Assembly: GCA_937136415.1 (NCBI GenBank)
Contig: CAKZOK010000004.1
Span: 1-64,000, forward strand
Direction: 5' to 3'
DNA: 64,000 nt
Origin: an uncultured Cytophagales bacterium
Lineage (GTDB): Bacteria; Bacteroidota; Bacteroidia; Cytophagales; Bernardetiaceae
In this document: piece by piece, positions 17,399-25,580 of the stretch
Layout of the letters: each line of letters opens with the position of its first letter
Numbering within the stretch: position 1 is the stretch's first letter
Program-made: the position numbers and the translations under genes
Notes under the pieces: generated by a model
What the model was told of the DNA's origin: nothing
The model's database searches: none
Seen by the model: the letters and a program-made list of their open reading frames with translations, nothing else

Positions 17399-17767
17399 AT
17401 GGAACCTCAAAAAACGACAAAAAACTTTTCAGATATGGACACTGCCACTGAAAGAAGTCTTACTATTTCTGAAAAAGAAAAATCAAATGGAATTATTGCC
17501 TACATTACTGTTATAGGATTAATTATAGCTTTTGTCCAGAATCAAGAAGAAAAATCAGATTATGTTAATTTTCATGTGCGTCAAATGATAGGTTTGGCTC
17601 TTACAGGAATTGCTCTAAGTTGGATTCCTTTCTTGGGTTGGCTTGTTGCTATTGGAGTTATTGTTTTTTGGGTAATTGGACTGATGGGAGCTGTCAATGG
17701 CGAGCGCAAACTTATACCGATTGTAGGGGAGCATTTTCAAGATTGGTTTAAAAGTGTAGGAGCTTAG
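17399..17767 (+). CDS. DUF4870-like small membrane protein
   Basis: 122 residues. A soluble, charged N-terminus (about 28 residues) precedes three membrane helices: NGIIAYITVIGLIIAFVQN (29-47), IGLALTGIALSWIPFLGWL (about 64-82) and VAIGVIVFWVIGLMGAV (83-99). The FVQNQEEKSDYVNFHVRQ motif, in which charged residues after helix 1 lead into VNFHxRQ, is the DUF4870/Tic20-like signature. It has no known biochemical function. The gene stands alone and ends in a terminator. Confidence 0.8.
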   Translation: MEPQKTTKNFSDMDTATERSLTISEKEKSNGIIAYITVIGLIIAFVQNQEEKSDYVNFHVRQMIGLALTGIALSWIPFLGWLVAIGVIVFWVIGLMGAVNGERKLIPIVGEHFQDWFKSVGA

Positions 17768-17805
17768 ATATTGAGCTATTTGTCTTTCTTGATATAAAAA
17801 TCTAT

Positions 17806-17845
17806 AAAAAATGACCAATAAATTTATTTTATTGGTCATTTTTTT
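17806..17845. terminator. Hairpin terminator
   Basis: AAAAAATGACCAATA pairs with TATTGGTCATTTTTT, downstream of the DUF4870-like gene. Confidence 0.85.
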
Positions 17846-17924
17846 ATGTTTGAAATTATATTATGAATTGATTTTTATTAAAAAATTAAATAAACTGATA
17901 TTTTTAATTAGCTTTTCTGTTTTA

Positions 17925-18260
17925 CTAGGTTGTAGTTGTTCCTAAAGGTTTTGTTTGAAAAATGAAACCTTGTTCGTTGCTTCGTTCTTCAAAGTCAATT
18001 TCTAATCCTATCAGAAATAACATATCTTTTTTTTGATAAATGACTTCTAATTTTTTATTTGTTGTAGTTATTGGATTTTCCAAAAAATAAGATTCATCTT
18101 CCTTTTTTTTCTTATCAAAACCTAATCGAAAGTTTACACCACTACATCCATTTCCACCCTGTACTATCAAGCGCAATCCGTATTCTTTGGGAATATTTTT
18201 GGTTTCTAAAATAGTTTGGATATGAGAAAAAGCCTTATCAGAAATGGTAACAGGAATCAT
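17925..18260 (-). CDS. HesB/IscA-like protein lacking the C-terminal cysteine pair
   Basis: 111 residues of the A-type Fe-S carrier fold (PF01521): VTISDKAFSHIQTILETKN, GLRLIVQGGNGCSGVNFRLGF, LEVIYQKKDMLFLIGLEIDFEE, GFIFQTKP. The first ligand Cys39 (GGNGCSG) is kept, but the CGCGxSF motif that carries the other two ligands is replaced by EQGFIFQ, and the protein contains a single Cys. It therefore cannot bind a cluster the way IscA/SufA do. It may be a diverged Bacteroidota subfamily with another role. It starts 19 bp after the DUF2141 gene and is probably co-transcribed with it. Confidence 0.75.
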   Translation of the reverse strand: MIPVTISDKAFSHIQTILETKNIPKEYGLRLIVQGGNGCSGVNFRLGFDKKKKEDESYFLENPITTTNKKLEVIYQKKDMLFLIGLEIDFEERSNEQGFIFQTKPLGTTTT

Positions 18261-18279
18261 TTATTTACTATTTTTATTA

Positions 18280-18711
18280 TTAATTAATAATTTTAATTTT
18301 TTGAATTGTATTTTTTCTTATTTCAAAACTGGCTTCATCAAAATCTGGTGCGCTCATTTTGGGTTTGAAATTGGTAGAAAATCCATAACCTTCTTTTGGT
18401 ATTCCCAATATATTACTGTCCATTTGATTATTTTTATTTTCATCATGAAATAAAGCAAAGGCATAATCTCCTAAAGGCAAATCTGTAAATAAGATTGTTG
18501 CTTTTTTGTTTTTGATGGTTACTTTTGCTTTTCTGATAGCCTTTGCCTCATCTCTTGGAAAGCCATTTTTGCCTTTAAAGAGAGCTATCATTATTGTTCC
18601 ATTGTTATTTTTTAAATTTGAAACTTCTACAGTAAGAGTATTTTGAGCAAGCAGCTTTGTTGAAACAACAAAATTAGCGATAAAAATTAGAGCAACGAGT
18701 ATTTTTTTCAT
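18280..18711 (-). CDS. DUF2141 exported protein
   Basis: 143 residues; signal peptide MKKILVALIFIANFVVSTKLLAQ. The mature part fits DUF2141 (PF09912) along its whole length: LTVEVSNLKNNNGTIMIALFKGKNGFPRD, a central beta core (ATILFTDLPLGDYAFALFHDENKNNQMDSN) and IPKEGYGFSTNFKPKMSAPDFDEASFEI. The DENKNNQMD loop looks like a calcium-binding loop. The family is periplasmic or outer-membrane associated in Bacteroidota and its function is not known. First gene of a probable two-gene operon with the HesB-like gene. Confidence 0.9.
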   Translation of the reverse strand: MKKILVALIFIANFVVSTKLLAQNTLTVEVSNLKNNNGTIMIALFKGKNGFPRDEAKAIRKAKVTIKNKKATILFTDLPLGDYAFALFHDENKNNQMDSNILGIPKEGYGFSTNFKPKMSAPDFDEASFEIRKNTIQKIKIIN

Positions 18712-18825
18712 AGTTAAATAAAATTGAGTATGATATTTTTTGATTAATTTATTCGATAATACTCTATTTTTATACCAAATGCTTTGTTTTTAGGAGGATT
18801 TATATAATTTTTAGAAGATTTTGTA

Positions 18826-19878
18826 TTAAAGTAATACACTTCCCTCTGCTATTCCAGCCGTTTCGAAAGAAGCCATATTATTTAAAAAATTGACAGCAGA
18901 CTCTAAAAGAGGGTAAGCAATCGCACAACCAGTTCCTTCTCCCAATCGCATTCCTAGCAAGAGAAGAGGCATAACTCGCAGATGTTCTAGCATATAAGCA
19001 TGTGCATATTCTTCTGATTGATGAGAAAAAATCATATAATCTTTGCTCTGTGGATAAAGTGCGTGTGCTACTATTGCAGCCGAACTAGCAATAAAACCAT
19101 CTACCAAAATGACCATATTTTGTTGTGCTGCTTCCAACATTGCACCCACCATGTGAGCAATTTCGAAACCTCCAAAGGTAGATAATACTTCCAGAGGAGT
19201 CATATTTTTAGAATATTTTCGGTCAGCTTGTTTTAATAGGGTAAGTTTTTTTTCTATTCCTTTTTCGCTTAATCCTGTACCTGCTCCAACACACTCTGAA
19301 AGAGTTAGTCCTGTAAGATGATGCAAAATGAGAGATGCTGAAGATGTATTTCCAATTCCCATTTCTCCAAAAGCTATAATATTTGTTCCTTTTTTTAGAA
19401 TATCTTTTACCACTTTACTTCCTTGTTTGATACATTGCAGACATTCTTCTTTGCTCATGGCAGCTTTTTCCAAAAAATTATTTGTGCCATACGCTATTTT
19501 TAAGTTTAAAAAATTATCTTGTTCTTTATCAAATTCGCCTTTTACACCTGTATCTGCTACGATAAGTTTTATTTTATTTTGATTACAGAAAGTATTGATT
19601 GCAGCACCTCCATTCAAAAAATTTTTGACCATCTGATAAGTTACTTCTTGTGTATATTGGCTAACACCACTTTCAGCAATTCCGTGGTCAGCAGCAAAAA
19701 CGACAAGATGAGGGTTTGTGAGTGTAGGGGAAAGTGTTTGTTGGATAAGCCCAATTTGTAGAGCAACACCTTCTAATCTTCCTAAAGAACCAATCGGCTT
19801 TGTTTTTTGATTAATTTTATGTTGTAATTCAGGACGCAAACCCAAAGAAATATCAGAAATGGAGAAGGATAAAGACAT
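18826..19878 (-). CDS. cobT: Nicotinate-nucleotide-dimethylbenzimidazole phosphoribosyltransferase
   Basis: The frame opens at 19917, but the first 13 residues are a hydrophobic extension. ATG 19878 gives 350 residues, the family length. CobT transfers phosphoribose from nicotinate mononucleotide to 5,6-dimethylbenzimidazole for the lower loop of cobalamin. Motifs: TKPIGSLGRLEGVALQIG, VVFAADHGIAESGVSQY, NGGAAINTF, ADTGVKG, FGEMGIGNTSSA, VDGFIASSAA, EGTGCA and C-terminal NMASFETAGI (with the catalytic Glu). No other cob gene or B12 riboswitch is seen nearby, so it may serve salvage or the other genes lie elsewhere. Confidence 0.95.
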   Translation of the reverse strand: MSLSFSISDISLGLRPELQHKINQKTKPIGSLGRLEGVALQIGLIQQTLSPTLTNPHLVVFAADHGIAESGVSQYTQEVTYQMVKNFLNGGAAINTFCNQNKIKLIVADTGVKGEFDKEQDNFLNLKIAYGTNNFLEKAAMSKEECLQCIKQGSKVVKDILKKGTNIIAFGEMGIGNTSSASLILHHLTGLTLSECVGAGTGLSEKGIEKKLTLLKQADRKYSKNMTPLEVLSTFGGFEIAHMVGAMLEAAQQNMVILVDGFIASSAAIVAHALYPQSKDYMIFSHQSEEYAHAYMLEHLRVMPLLLLGMRLGEGTGCAIAYPLLESAVNFLNNMASFETAGIAEGSVLL

Positions 19879-20103
19879 AAAAAAATAGATTAAGTAGAAA
19901 AGTATTTTGTTTTTCAAAAATACAATACTTTATTTAATTCACAATAAAAATAATGAAAAAGAAGCAGAAGTTATTTTGTGTTTTGGAGTATAAAGGTAAT
20001 TTTAATTTTTAATGAAAGTTATATAAGGTATAATGTTTGTACGTTGTTGAGGTATTGGAGCAGTTCATTTATATTATTTTTCTACTTTTAAATTTACTTT
20101 ATT

Positions 20104-20253
20104 ATGCGTTCTATTTGCTTTCGTCTTTTTATTGCTTTTACTTTTTTAGCTTTTTCTGGTGTAGGTACTTCTTGCAATCGTGCAGCTTGTTATGTCAAAC
20201 CAAAGGAAGCCAAAAAGAAACATGCAAGGTATAATAGCCATCAGTATAAATAA
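20104..20253 (+). CDS. Small lipoprotein-like peptide (49 residues)
   Basis: ATG 20104 to TAA 20253. Residues 1-23 are a hydrophobic signal (CFRLFIAFTFLAFSGVGTS) ending at Cys24, an acceptable lipobox (GTSC). The mature 26 residues begin CNRAACYVKPKEAKKKHAR and are strongly basic with a second Cys. The AT-rich region would not give such a clean lipoprotein signal by chance, and a terminator follows 12 bp after the stop. Similar tiny basic lipoproteins occur widely in Bacteroidota genomes (my recollection, not searched). A longer overlapping frame at 20037-20234 is compositional noise. Confidence 0.65.
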   Translation: MRSICFRLFIAFTFLAFSGVGTSCNRAACYVKPKEAKKKHARYNSHQYK

Positions 20254-20264
20254 TTTTTTTGTGC

Positions 20265-20299
20265 AAAAAAAAGCCCTTCCAAAAATTAGAAGGGCTTTA
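20265..20299. terminator. Hairpin terminator
   Basis: AAAAAAGCCCTTC pairs with GAAGGGCTTTA. It sits between the small lipoprotein gene and the convergent gene at 20362. Confidence 0.85.
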
Positions 20300-20361
20300 T
20301 AGGTTCGCTACTACTACGTGTGCGAGTTATTTTTTATATTTTTAATGCGATATTATTTTTC

Positions 20362-21576
20362 TTATTCTTCATACCATTCTCTGAACATCTTAAACCATTT
20401 GTCCATTTTTTTGGCTTTATAAACAAAATTGATTGTACCTTCTGCAATTTGTTCTTCATTGTTTCCATCATTATTAGAAAATGCTTTTACAGTCATTTTA
20501 TAAGTCTGACCTTCTTTAAAACTTGCTTTGTTTTGATACAATGTGTACATAAAAGCATAATCAATGATATTTTCACGAGAAGAAATCATTTGATGACCAC
20601 TATTATAACAGAAATAATTCATGTTCTTTTTAGCAGAAATCATTTTATTCCATTTTGCAGATGAGTTGCGAAGAGCTACACGGTCGCCTTTTTTGCCATT
20701 CATTTCATAGACAAGATTAAACTGACAATCAGAACCACAACTTGTACTTATTCTTTCTTTCAAATAAGCACCTAAGAAAACATCATCTCCCATATCTCTA
20801 GTTTTGATAAAGTTTTTTGGGTCTTCTTTTGGCTTATCACCATATTTGTAATTGAAACGAGTATAGCTATCTACAAATACTACTTTGCCTACATTTTCTT
20901 TATAGGCTTTGTATTCCATAAGCTGAGCTTGTTTTTTCTTATCTGCTTCTGCAGCTCCTTTGTTCATCATTTGCTCAAATTTTGCTTGCGCAGTTTCGAT
21001 GTCATAGACCTCTAATTTGGAAGCATCTTTTGCAAAAACATCGTTTACTTTTTCATCTCCTCTAAGAAGGTCTAAATGAGTTGTTTTATTTTCAAGAGCT
21101 ATCAAAACACCTGGTTCAACTTCTACCATCCAAATAGACTGATAGCTATCATAACGATATACTTTTGTATCTAATTTTTTGCTTTCTTTGTCTTTAAGAT
21201 AAAAGCCATAACTTTTTCCATCTTTGCTATAATATACACGAAGTTTATTAACAAATTTGTCGCCATCACGCCCTACAAATTTCATTTTCAATGTTTTTTG
21301 CTTACGCATTGCTCCCCTTGCATTCTTAAAATCTACACCATCTATAGCAGTATATGTACCCGAAGTACCCGTATCATCTGTAAAATCTTCAGCATACGAT
21401 TCGGTTGCTTCTTTGGGTTCTTTATTTTGCCCACCACCTTCGGCAGCAGCAGCAGCTTTAGCTAATTTTTCTTTAAGTTTTTTTCCAAATTGTGCATTTG
21501 CATCGTTGGATACACCTACTGCACATAGCATTGCCGTAGCAAGAGTAGCTGTTTTGAATAAATTGATTAATTTCAT
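20362..21576 (-). CDS. Exported hypothetical protein
   Basis: 404 residues with a signal peptide ending ANAQ (residue 29). A charged linker (FGKKLKEKLAKAAAAAEGGGQNKEPKE) leads into a beta-rich region (AIDGVDFKNARG, LRVYYSKDGKSYGFYLKDKESKK, WMVEVEPGVLIALENKTTHLDLL). A helical stretch (ETAQAKFEQMMNKGAAEADKKKQAQ) and a second beta-rich domain with a possible disulfide (STSCGSDCQFNLVYEM) follow. No family is recognised. The higher GC and Ala content of the linker differ from neighbouring genes. It is the last of three consecutive exported genes (23367 down to 20362). Confidence 0.7.
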   Translation of the reverse strand: MKLINLFKTATLATAMLCAVGVSNDANAQFGKKLKEKLAKAAAAAEGGGQNKEPKEATESYAEDFTDDTGTSGTYTAIDGVDFKNARGAMRKQKTLKMKFVGRDGDKFVNKLRVYYSKDGKSYGFYLKDKESKKLDTKVYRYDSYQSIWMVEVEPGVLIALENKTTHLDLLRGDEKVNDVFAKDASKLEVYDIETAQAKFEQMMNKGAAEADKKKQAQLMEYKAYKENVGKVVFVDSYTRFNYKYGDKPKEDPKNFIKTRDMGDDVFLGAYLKERISTSCGSDCQFNLVYEMNGKKGDRVALRNSSAKWNKMISAKKNMNYFCYNSGHQMISSRENIIDYAFMYTLYQNKASFKEGQTYKMTVKAFSNNDGNNEEQIAEGTINFVYKAKKMDKWFKMFREWYEE

Positions 21577-21654
21577 AATAAGTTTTTTAGTAGTACGATA
21601 TAATTAAAAAATAAATACAGAGTTAAGTTGTAAATTCTGTATGGAAGCTTGATT

Positions 21655-21987
21655 TTATAAATACTTTGAGAGTTTGATAGTTTTCCCACACATGCTATCA
21701 TCTACTTCAAAGATAAAATCGCCTTTATTGCCGTTAGGAGAAGTATAAATTTTTCTTCCATTGTTGCAGCTAATACTTGTAGAGCTTCGGTTGTTTAGTG
21801 TTACGACACCAGAACCTGTGTGAATACGAATTTTGCTGCCTGTATCATTCAAGAGTTTGAAAGAACTGCCCATCGGAGCTTCAACAGCTTCAATATTGAT
21901 AGAAGAATCATTATTACTTGCATCTTGATTGCTATTAAAGCTCATCATAAATGCTACTGTCAAAAGTGATAAAAAGAGAGTTTTCAT
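21655..21987 (-). CDS. Small exported hypothetical protein
   Basis: 110 residues. N-terminal signal (MKTLFLSLLTVAFMMSF), a Ser/Asn-rich linker, then a compact beta-strand domain of about 65 residues: FKLLNDTGSKIRIHTGSGVVTLNNRSSTSISCNNGRKIY, ending GDFIFEVDDSMCGKTIKLSKY with two cysteines that may pair. The pattern is that of a small periplasmic beta-sandwich. No family is recognised. It has the same direction and setting as the exported genes on both sides, suggesting a functional group. Confidence 0.65.
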   Translation of the reverse strand: MKTLFLSLLTVAFMMSFNSNQDASNNDSSINIEAVEAPMGSSFKLLNDTGSKIRIHTGSGVVTLNNRSSTSISCNNGRKIYTSPNGNKGDFIFEVDDSMCGKTIKLSKYL

Positions 21988-22047
21988 TTGATTTTTTGAT
22001 TAAAATAAATTGAATAATTTAATAAATGAGATTGGTATTTTTTTATT

Positions 22048-23367
22048 TTACCAGCCAAAACTGACTGAAGAAGTACGGACACTTATCGAACCTTTAGAGC
22101 CTCTTTTGCCATCATAAGAGCGATAATCTTCGTGTTTGCCTCCATTTCCTCCTTGATTGTTAATAGTATAATTGAACGTTCTGACGCTTGAGTCTTTGAG
22201 AATTGTAACATCTCCACCATCTCCACCATTTCCACCTCGTGTATTATCTCTGCCATAGCTACCACTTCCTCCCATTAAGTTGAGTGTAAGAGGAGCATTC
22301 GGACTCATTTTTAATCTTCTCAAAACCTGTCCCAAACTGGCATCTTTAATTTCTATTTGATTGACTCTATCGCCATTGCTTGTTGTATTTGCTTTTACAG
22401 AAACGATTACATCTTTTCCACTTCCTCCTCTATATCCTGCCGAAACAGTCAAATGAACCACTCCACCACGTTCTCCAAAATAATTGACGTGTAAGCCTGT
22501 ATTGTAATGAACAGGAAGTTTTGAACTCGTTTTGATATTAGATTGGTGTTTGGATTGAACGCTCATCACTACATTATCATTCGGAATTGTATTTGCGTTT
22601 TCAGAAATAGTAATAATTTCTTCGCCAAATTCAGCTCCTTTGACAGTAATTTTGAAATCGTCCCAAGGCATTTTTCCACCCAAATTTTTGGTTTTTAATA
22701 TTTTCCCATTGCTTAAAGTCGCCTGAATGCCATAATTTATCTTTACCAAATGTCCTGTTTCGTTTTTATCGCTAATCCATTTTACGGCAATATTTTTTAC
22801 ACTTTTTCCCTTTAATGAATTTGCCAATGCTTCGGCTGCATCTATTTTAGATTGATTGGCTGCAATTTCTGCACGGTCTTCAGATTGAGCTGCAACCGTT
22901 TTGGGAATATAGTATTCAATTTTGCTGATATGTTTGGCGTGGTCTTTATCTACACTTTCATTTTCTGTCAGAATATATTTTATGGTTGCTTTTCCTCCAG
23001 ACCATTTGATGTAATAAAAATTATCATCAATAAAAACTACTCTATGTTTTTTGTCTTTGAAATAAGCAGGATAAGCTGCCAAATCTGGGTTATAAGCCTC
23101 TTCAATTATCCCAGCACGATTGATAATTAATTTTGAAATTTTATTGCCATTTTTTTCAATCGTAATAGGCCAAGGCTTTGATACTTTCTGAAAAATGTAT
23201 TTGTGATATTTTGGCTCTGTTAGTTTGAAAACATTGAGCGAAGTGCCTGTAAAATCTTTTAATAATTCGTTTTGGCTTTTTTGTGCAAAAGCAACATTAA
23301 AAAGTAAAAAGGAGTAAAGGCATAAAAAAAGAAAAGGAATTTTGAATTTTTTGCTTAAATGTCGCAT
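22048..23367 (-). CDS. Exported protein with glycine-rich C-terminal domain
   Basis: 439 residues; signal peptide MRHLSKKFKIPFLFLCLYSFLLFNVAFAQ. The N-terminal about 160 residues are mixed alpha/beta, then comes an Ala-rich helix (AEIAANQSKIDAAEALANSLKG) and a beta domain. From about residue 300 the chain is Gly-rich: GYRGGSGKDV, LMGGSGSYGRDNTRGG, NGGDGGDVTI, NNQGGNGGKHEDY. The GGNGGDGGDV spacing resembles the polyproline-II glycine helices of the Obg N-terminal domain rather than collagen Gly-X-Y. Probably surface-exposed. A Gly-rich shadow frame exists in the other register at 22083-22265 and is not a gene. Confidence 0.75.
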   Translation of the reverse strand: MRHLSKKFKIPFLFLCLYSFLLFNVAFAQKSQNELLKDFTGTSLNVFKLTEPKYHKYIFQKVSKPWPITIEKNGNKISKLIINRAGIIEEAYNPDLAAYPAYFKDKKHRVVFIDDNFYYIKWSGGKATIKYILTENESVDKDHAKHISKIEYYIPKTVAAQSEDRAEIAANQSKIDAAEALANSLKGKSVKNIAVKWISDKNETGHLVKINYGIQATLSNGKILKTKNLGGKMPWDDFKITVKGAEFGEEIITISENANTIPNDNVVMSVQSKHQSNIKTSSKLPVHYNTGLHVNYFGERGGVVHLTVSAGYRGGSGKDVIVSVKANTTSNGDRVNQIEIKDASLGQVLRRLKMSPNAPLTLNLMGGSGSYGRDNTRGGNGGDGGDVTILKDSSVRTFNYTINNQGGNGGKHEDYRSYDGKRGSKGSISVRTSSVSFGW

Positions 23368-23465
23368 TTTATTAATGGGTTAAGTTAATAGTTGTAGTAG
23401 TTTTTTAGCTTTTATCTGTTTGATTATGTTTCAAAACTACGCTATCATCTTGGAAGTACCATGTT

Positions 23466-23490
23466 TAGTTTCATAAACGGTAGGTTTCAT
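23466..23490. promoter_or_regulatory. Direct repeat upstream of the kinase promoter
   Basis: GTTTCAT occurs at 23468-23474 and 23484-23490, 16 bp apart, the second just 25 bp upstream of the -33 TTG. The outer sequence GTACCAT...ATGGTAC is also inverted around it. The position suits an activator site; the spacing is not the two-turn spacing usual for LytTR dimers. Confidence 0.3.
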
Positions 23491-23514
23491 TGCATGAATG
23501 GTACAATATTATAA

Positions 23515-23543
23515 TTGACCTATTTTAAGAAAGTGTATATTTG
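23515..23543 (+). promoter_or_regulatory. Candidate promoter of the tandem histidine kinase operon
   Basis: TTG (23515-23517) and TATATTTG (23536-23543) with an 18-bp spacer, a full match to the Bacteroidota consensus. Predicts a start about 27 nt before the ATG at 23577. Confidence 0.55.
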
Positions 23544-23576
23544 CGAAAACTATTTTTTTAACTACTATTTTATTTT

Positions 23577-25562
23577 ATGAAAAATTTATTCTGCTTGTTT
23601 ATAGCCAGTTTTCTTATTTCTCAGCTTTTTGCTCAATCAAAAGAGATAGACTCTTTAAACCAATTAATAAAAGGCGCAAAAGGAGAAGAAAAAGCTCAAT
23701 TATTAGGACAGCTTGCACCAATGCAGTATTTATATTCCACAAAAGACGCTGTTCAGACAACGTATGTTGCTTGGGAGCTTATCAAAAATTCTGAAAATCA
23801 AAAATTAAAAGCTAATATTGCAGCCCTACAAACAGGCATACAAGCGAGTGTTTTGCATCAGCATGATAGTTGTATTTTTTGGGCAAAAAAGGCTATTTAT
23901 TGGCAAAAAGAAATTCAAGACTCATTGGGCTTATCCAAAACATTAAATAATGTGGGAAATAGTTATGGTAGTATAGAACAATACGACAGTGCTATTTTTT
24001 ATTATTTGGAATCTATGAAAATTGATGAAAAATTAAATTTGCCTAGAGATTTGGTGCATTCGTATGGAAATTTGGGAATGATATATGGAACACTCAAACA
24101 GTTTGATTTATCTTTAAAATATCAAAATAAAGCATACCAATTAGCCCAAAAAAATGATTATAAAGGAGAATTACTGCAATTATCAGTAAATCTAGGACAT
24201 TCGTATCATTTGATTGGAGAGTCAGATTCAGCTATTTATTACATGAAAAAGGCTGTTTTGTCATCTGAAAATCTCAATTCTCAAATTGGTTTGTATCGGT
24301 CGCAAACCAATTTGGCAGAATATTATCATTTAAGAAATGAAAATAATCAAGCTCTAAGATATATCAATAAGGCAATGAATATTTTAGAAAAAGAAAATTT
24401 CCCAGCGTATTCAGGACATGCATTATACATAAATGCTTTAATTTTGAAAGAAAAAAAACAGTATCAAATAGCAAAAGAAAAAATCTATCAATCTCTTGTT
24501 TTTATGCAAGATAATAATAAAGATATAAAAGATAATTATAGCTTGTTGGCAAATATTTATGCGTACCTCAACCAGCCTGATAGTGTAAATATCTATCTAA
24601 AAAAACATCATAAAATAACAGATTTAATCAATCAACAGAATGTTTCGAAGGAAATTGCTAAACTCCAAACCAAATACGAAACCGAGAAAAAAGAACAACA
24701 AATTAGAGATTTAGAAAAACAAAAAACGATTGATAAATTAGAAAATCAAACAAAAATTGCTTCTCTTCAAGCCCAGCGTTCGATTTTGGGATTGATTCTT
24801 TTAGCTCCTATTTCTTTGCTTGTTGGTGGTGGTTGGTATGTCAATCGTCGTCGTTTGCACTTAAAATTAGAAGCCGAACAAAAAGAGAGAGCCAAACAGT
24901 TGAGCGAACTCAAAGCAATTCGTTCTCAAATGAATCCTCATTTTATTTTTAATGCACTCAATTCTATTCAAGATTTTATTATGCTTTCTGAAAAAGAAAA
25001 TGCACAACATTATTTAGGCAAATTTGCAACGCTTATGCGTGGTTTTTTAGATTCCTCTTCCAAAGCCAAAATTAGCCTAGAAAAAGAATTGCCTTTATTA
25101 AAATCGTATATCGAATTGGAAGGGCTGCGTTTGGGCGAAGAGTTTGAGTATCAAATTATTTTTAATAAAATAAATGAAGATGATTTAGATGAAATTGATG
25201 TTCCTCCTCTCTTGATTCAGCCTTATTTGGAAAATGCTTTTAAGCACGGATTTTTACACAAAACTGGAGATAAAAAATTGATTTTAGAGTTTTCTGAAAT
25301 AGAAAAACAAAATCAAAATTTCCTTGAATTAAAAATTATTGATAATGGAGTAGGAAGGCAAAAATCAGCCGAAATAAATGCAAGAAAATCAAAAGTACAT
25401 CAATCTTTTGCAACACAGGCAATAAATGAACGATTAGAAATCTTGAAAAAACAATCAAATTCAAATAAAAATATTGAAGTAGAAATAAATGATTTGAAAG
25501 ACAATCAAGGAAATGCAAAAGGAACAGAAATTATAATTTTGATTCCTATAAATAATTATTAA
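23577..25562 (+). CDS. TPR sensor histidine kinase, LytS/YehU type (first of tandem pair)
   Basis: 661 residues. Signal peptide (cleavage near LFAQ, residue 20), then about six TPRs in the periplasm (for example LSKTLNNVGNSYGSIEQYDSAIFYYLESMKI, HSYGNLGMIYGTLKQFDLSLKYQNKAYQ). A coiled linker (LQTKYETEKKEQQIRDLEKQ) precedes one membrane helix (ILGLILLAPISLLVGGGWYV), a second coil, and the His_kinase domain (PF06580): phospho-acceptor His455 in QMNPHFIFNALNSIQDF, then HATPase motifs PPLLIQPYLENAFKHG and DNGVGRQKS. Likely phosphorylates the LytTR regulator at 27972. From 24666 on, its DNA is almost identical to the next gene. Confidence 0.9.
   Translation: MKNLFCLFIASFLISQLFAQSKEIDSLNQLIKGAKGEEKAQLLGQLAPMQYLYSTKDAVQTTYVAWELIKNSENQKLKANIAALQTGIQASVLHQHDSCIFWAKKAIYWQKEIQDSLGLSKTLNNVGNSYGSIEQYDSAIFYYLESMKIDEKLNLPRDLVHSYGNLGMIYGTLKQFDLSLKYQNKAYQLAQKNDYKGELLQLSVNLGHSYHLIGESDSAIYYMKKAVLSSENLNSQIGLYRSQTNLAEYYHLRNENNQALRYINKAMNILEKENFPAYSGHALYINALILKEKKQYQIAKEKIYQSLVFMQDNNKDIKDNYSLLANIYAYLNQPDSVNIYLKKHHKITDLINQQNVSKEIAKLQTKYETEKKEQQIRDLEKQKTIDKLENQTKIASLQAQRSILGLILLAPISLLVGGGWYVNRRRLHLKLEAEQKERAKQLSELKAIRSQMNPHFIFNALNSIQDFIMLSEKENAQHYLGKFATLMRGFLDSSSKAKISLEKELPLLKSYIELEGLRLGEEFEYQIIFNKINEDDLDEIDVPPLLIQPYLENAFKHGFLHKTGDKKLILEFSEIEKQNQNFLELKIIDNGVGRQKSAEINARKSKVHQSFATQAINERLEILKKQSNSNKNIEVEINDLKDNQGNAKGTEIIILIPINNY
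24666..25560 (+). repeat. 895-bp direct repeat, copy 1
   Basis: Covers the linker, membrane helix and whole catalytic domain of the first kinase. Aligned with copy 2 at 26814-27708 without any gap, I see only a two-base difference (AGA versus AAG codon, Arg/Lys, in the linker at QQIRDLE/QQIKDLE). The sequences diverge completely outside these limits. Confidence 0.9.
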
Positions 25563-25580
25563 TCTCCTAAAATAAAAACC

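Noticed and set aside
18826-20040. Cobalamin riboswitch upstream of cobT
   Set aside because: I could not find the conserved B12 box or the expected long structured leader in the gap.
22083-22265. Met-Val-Glu-rich frame inside the Gly-rich gene
   Set aside because: It is a shadow of the GGN-repeat codons in another register.
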